NCBI GenBank assembly: GCA_030668025.1
Contig: DAOUUT010000069.1
Span: 1-14,000, forward strand
From: Promethearchaeota archaeon
Lineage (GTDB): Archaea > Asgardarchaeota > Lokiarchaeia > Sigynarchaeales > SOKP01
DNA length: 14,000 nt
Reading direction: 5' to 3'
Below, piece after piece: positions 13,916 to 14,000 of this stretch (its first letter is position 1; every line of letters starts with the position of its first letter). Made by a program: the position numbers and the translations under genes. The notes under the pieces are model-generated. The model was not told where the DNA came from, searched no databases, and saw nothing but the letters and a program-made list of their open reading frames with translations.

Positions 13916-14000
13916 AGATGTAATGCTTTGTAGAAATTCTTCGATTTTTTACCCTGAAAAACCATTCAAAAAATTGGGATTTAAATAGATCAATTTTCAC

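Overview
The window is very AT-rich and looks like a chromosome segment from an Asgard archaeon, probably Lokiarchaeia-like. This is inferred from gene content. The strongest sign is one polypeptide that fuses a longin-like domain, a Roadblock/LC7 domain and a Ras-like GTPase, next to a second Roadblock gene. Large cytosolic PAS/GAF histidine kinases, an Lrp-type regulator and frequent TTG starts fit the same picture. No rRNA, tRNA, CRISPR array or intact insertion sequence was found.

Left edge (1-672): the last codons of a plus-strand gene, a start-less plus-strand ORF fragment, and a decayed piece of an IS200/IS605-type TnpB on the minus strand.

Signalling block (673-6237, all minus strand, transcribed right to left): Roadblock protein, longin-Roadblock-GTPase, an unrecognised 301-residue protein, then a receiver/histidine-kinase gene. 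Spacers are 80, 42 and 63 bases, so the block is probably one operon. A receiver-kinase would fit a cytosolic phosphorelay tied to a Roadblock/GTPase (MglA/MglB-like) switch. The kinase gene is damaged: its receiver domain has lost its second half, and two single-base shifts separate it from the PAS-GAF-PAS-HisKA-HATPase part. The GTPase has Leu where Ras-type enzymes have the catalytic Gln.

Divergent from that block lies a PAS-Lrp/AsnC fusion regulator (6528-7451), with an imperfect 30-base tandem repeat in the shared promoter region.

After about 600 bases without a convincing gene comes the main item, a 970-residue protein (8051-10963). It joins a purine-nucleosidase-like effector with its key residues present, an nSTAND3-like STAND NTPase, and ten nearly identical 32-33-residue helical repeats plus a decayed eleventh. 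This is the layout of an NLR-like immune sensor.

The right third (10964-14000) looks like an accessory or decaying zone. It holds candidate structured RNA segments, a remnant of a family 2 glycosyltransferase, several small unrecognised ORFs, an RNase III-fold protein with an altered metal site and no dsRNA-binding domain, a small winged-helix-like protein, and a 93-residue frame interrupted by one stop codon. Its base composition is visibly less AT-rich between about 11,900 and 13,900, which may mean separate acquisition.
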